From contig RFJH01000107.1 in assembly GCA_003694975.1 (NCBI GenBank), positions 1 to 6,844 on the forward strand: 6,844 bases of DNA, in the 5' to 3' direction. The notes below the pieces were generated by a model that worked only from the letters and a program-made list of their open reading frames with translations, did no database searches and was not told where the DNA came from. The position numbers and the translations under genes were made by a program. Positions 6,670 to 6,844 of the stretch are shown here, piece by piece. How positions within the stretch are numbered: the stretch's first letter is position 1; the number at the start of each line of letters is the position of its first letter. The DNA is from Anaerolineae bacterium. GTDB taxonomy: Bacteria; Chloroflexota; Anaerolineae; Anaerolineales; Villigracilaceae.

Positions 6670-6685
6670 TGGTACAATCGGCGCA
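6670..6685 (+). promoter_or_regulatory. extended -10 promoter giving a leaderless lipoprotein mRNA
   Basis: TGG-TACAAT: an extended -10 (TG at 6670-6671, -10 hexamer TACAAT at 6673-6678, 5 of 6 consensus bases). The start point, about 7 bases downstream, falls on the A of ATG 6685. No Shine-Dalgarno sequence precedes that ATG, which fits a leaderless transcript. No convincing -35 is seen at 17 bases, which extended -10 promoters can tolerate. Confidence 0.5.
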
Positions 6686-6844
6686 TGTCGCGCCCTGCAA
6701 CGACATTTATCCTGCTTGCCCTCTTGCTGGTCGCCTGCAACGTCCCGACGGTGACGCCGGCCACGCCGCCGCCCTACAACCCCTTCGTCCCCCTGGACGG
6801 CGAGACAAACCCGACCGTGACCGTCGACGCCACCCCCACCGGCC
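6685..6844 (+). CDS. putative lipoprotein, partial (cut by window end)
   Basis: Only the first 53 codons are in the window and no stop is reached. The start MSRPATTF is followed by a hydrophobic stretch (ILLALLLVA, residues 9-17) and the lipobox LVAC with the modified cysteine at C18, so this is a lipoprotein signal peptide for signal peptidase II. After the cysteine comes a Thr/Pro-rich linker (PTVTPATPPPYNPF, later TVTVDATPTG), typical of a flexible spacer between membrane anchor and a folded domain at the cell surface. The functional domain lies beyond the window, so no function can be given. The gene has its own likely promoter (TACAAT 6673-6678) and is separated from the tldDE pair by a hairpin. 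Confidence 0.72.
   Translation, partial: MSRPATTFILLALLLVACNVPTVTPATPPPYNPFVPLDGETNPTVTVDATPTG

Noticed and set aside
6655..6678. TTGCCC (6655-6660) as a -35 box for the lipoprotein promoter
   Set aside because: The spacing to TACAAT is only 12 bases, too short for a sigma70 promoter, and the sequence is part of the hairpin arm.

Overview
The window looks like a piece of chromosome from a GC-rich anaerobic bacterium that makes selenoproteins. A member of the Chloroflexota (Anaerolineae-like) is my best guess. It rests on overall gene style, a probable leaderless promoter, and a lipoprotein with a Thr/Pro-rich linker, so it is weak and not proven by anything here. All genes lie on the + strand.

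Layout. (1) Positions 9-773 encode an AbiEii-family nucleotidyltransferase, the toxin half of an AbiE-type toxin-antitoxin pair; its antitoxin partner would lie just left of the window. (2) Only 12 bases later begins a large molybdenum/tungsten formate dehydrogenase catalytic subunit with an NuoG-like iron-sulfur N-terminus (786-3602). Simple ORF calling breaks it into two pieces at an in-frame TGA (1899-1901). That TGA is almost certainly selenocysteine: it sits exactly at the active-site position, the reading frame continues with conserved family sequence, and a stem-loop with a GGUCU apical loop follows at the same distance as in E. coli fdhF. (3) Positions 3603-3787 are a non-coding spacer holding four inverted repeats in a row. 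(4) Positions 3788-5242 and 5245-6630 encode a TldD/TldE (PmbA) metalloprotease pair: TldD carries HExxxH and a C-terminal cysteine, TldE lacks the zinc motif. (5) A 12-bp hairpin follows at 6634-6664, then a probable extended -10 promoter whose start point would fall on the ATG of a lipoprotein gene (6685 onward, cut by the window end).

How the genes fit together. The formate dehydrogenase would oxidise formate (or reduce CO2) and pass electrons along its Fe-S chain to a diaphorase or hydrogenase partner that is not encoded here. TldD and TldE form one protease and are translated from adjacent cistrons. No functional link between the formate dehydrogenase and TldDE is visible, and the hairpin-rich spacer probably separates two transcription units. 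I saw no rRNA, tRNA, CRISPR array or insertion sequence.

The points most worth checking are the recoded UGA with its SECIS element, the toxin gene directly in front of a formate dehydrogenase lacking its usual partners, and a shared GGGCAAC/GTTGCCC palindrome found in both non-coding spacers.
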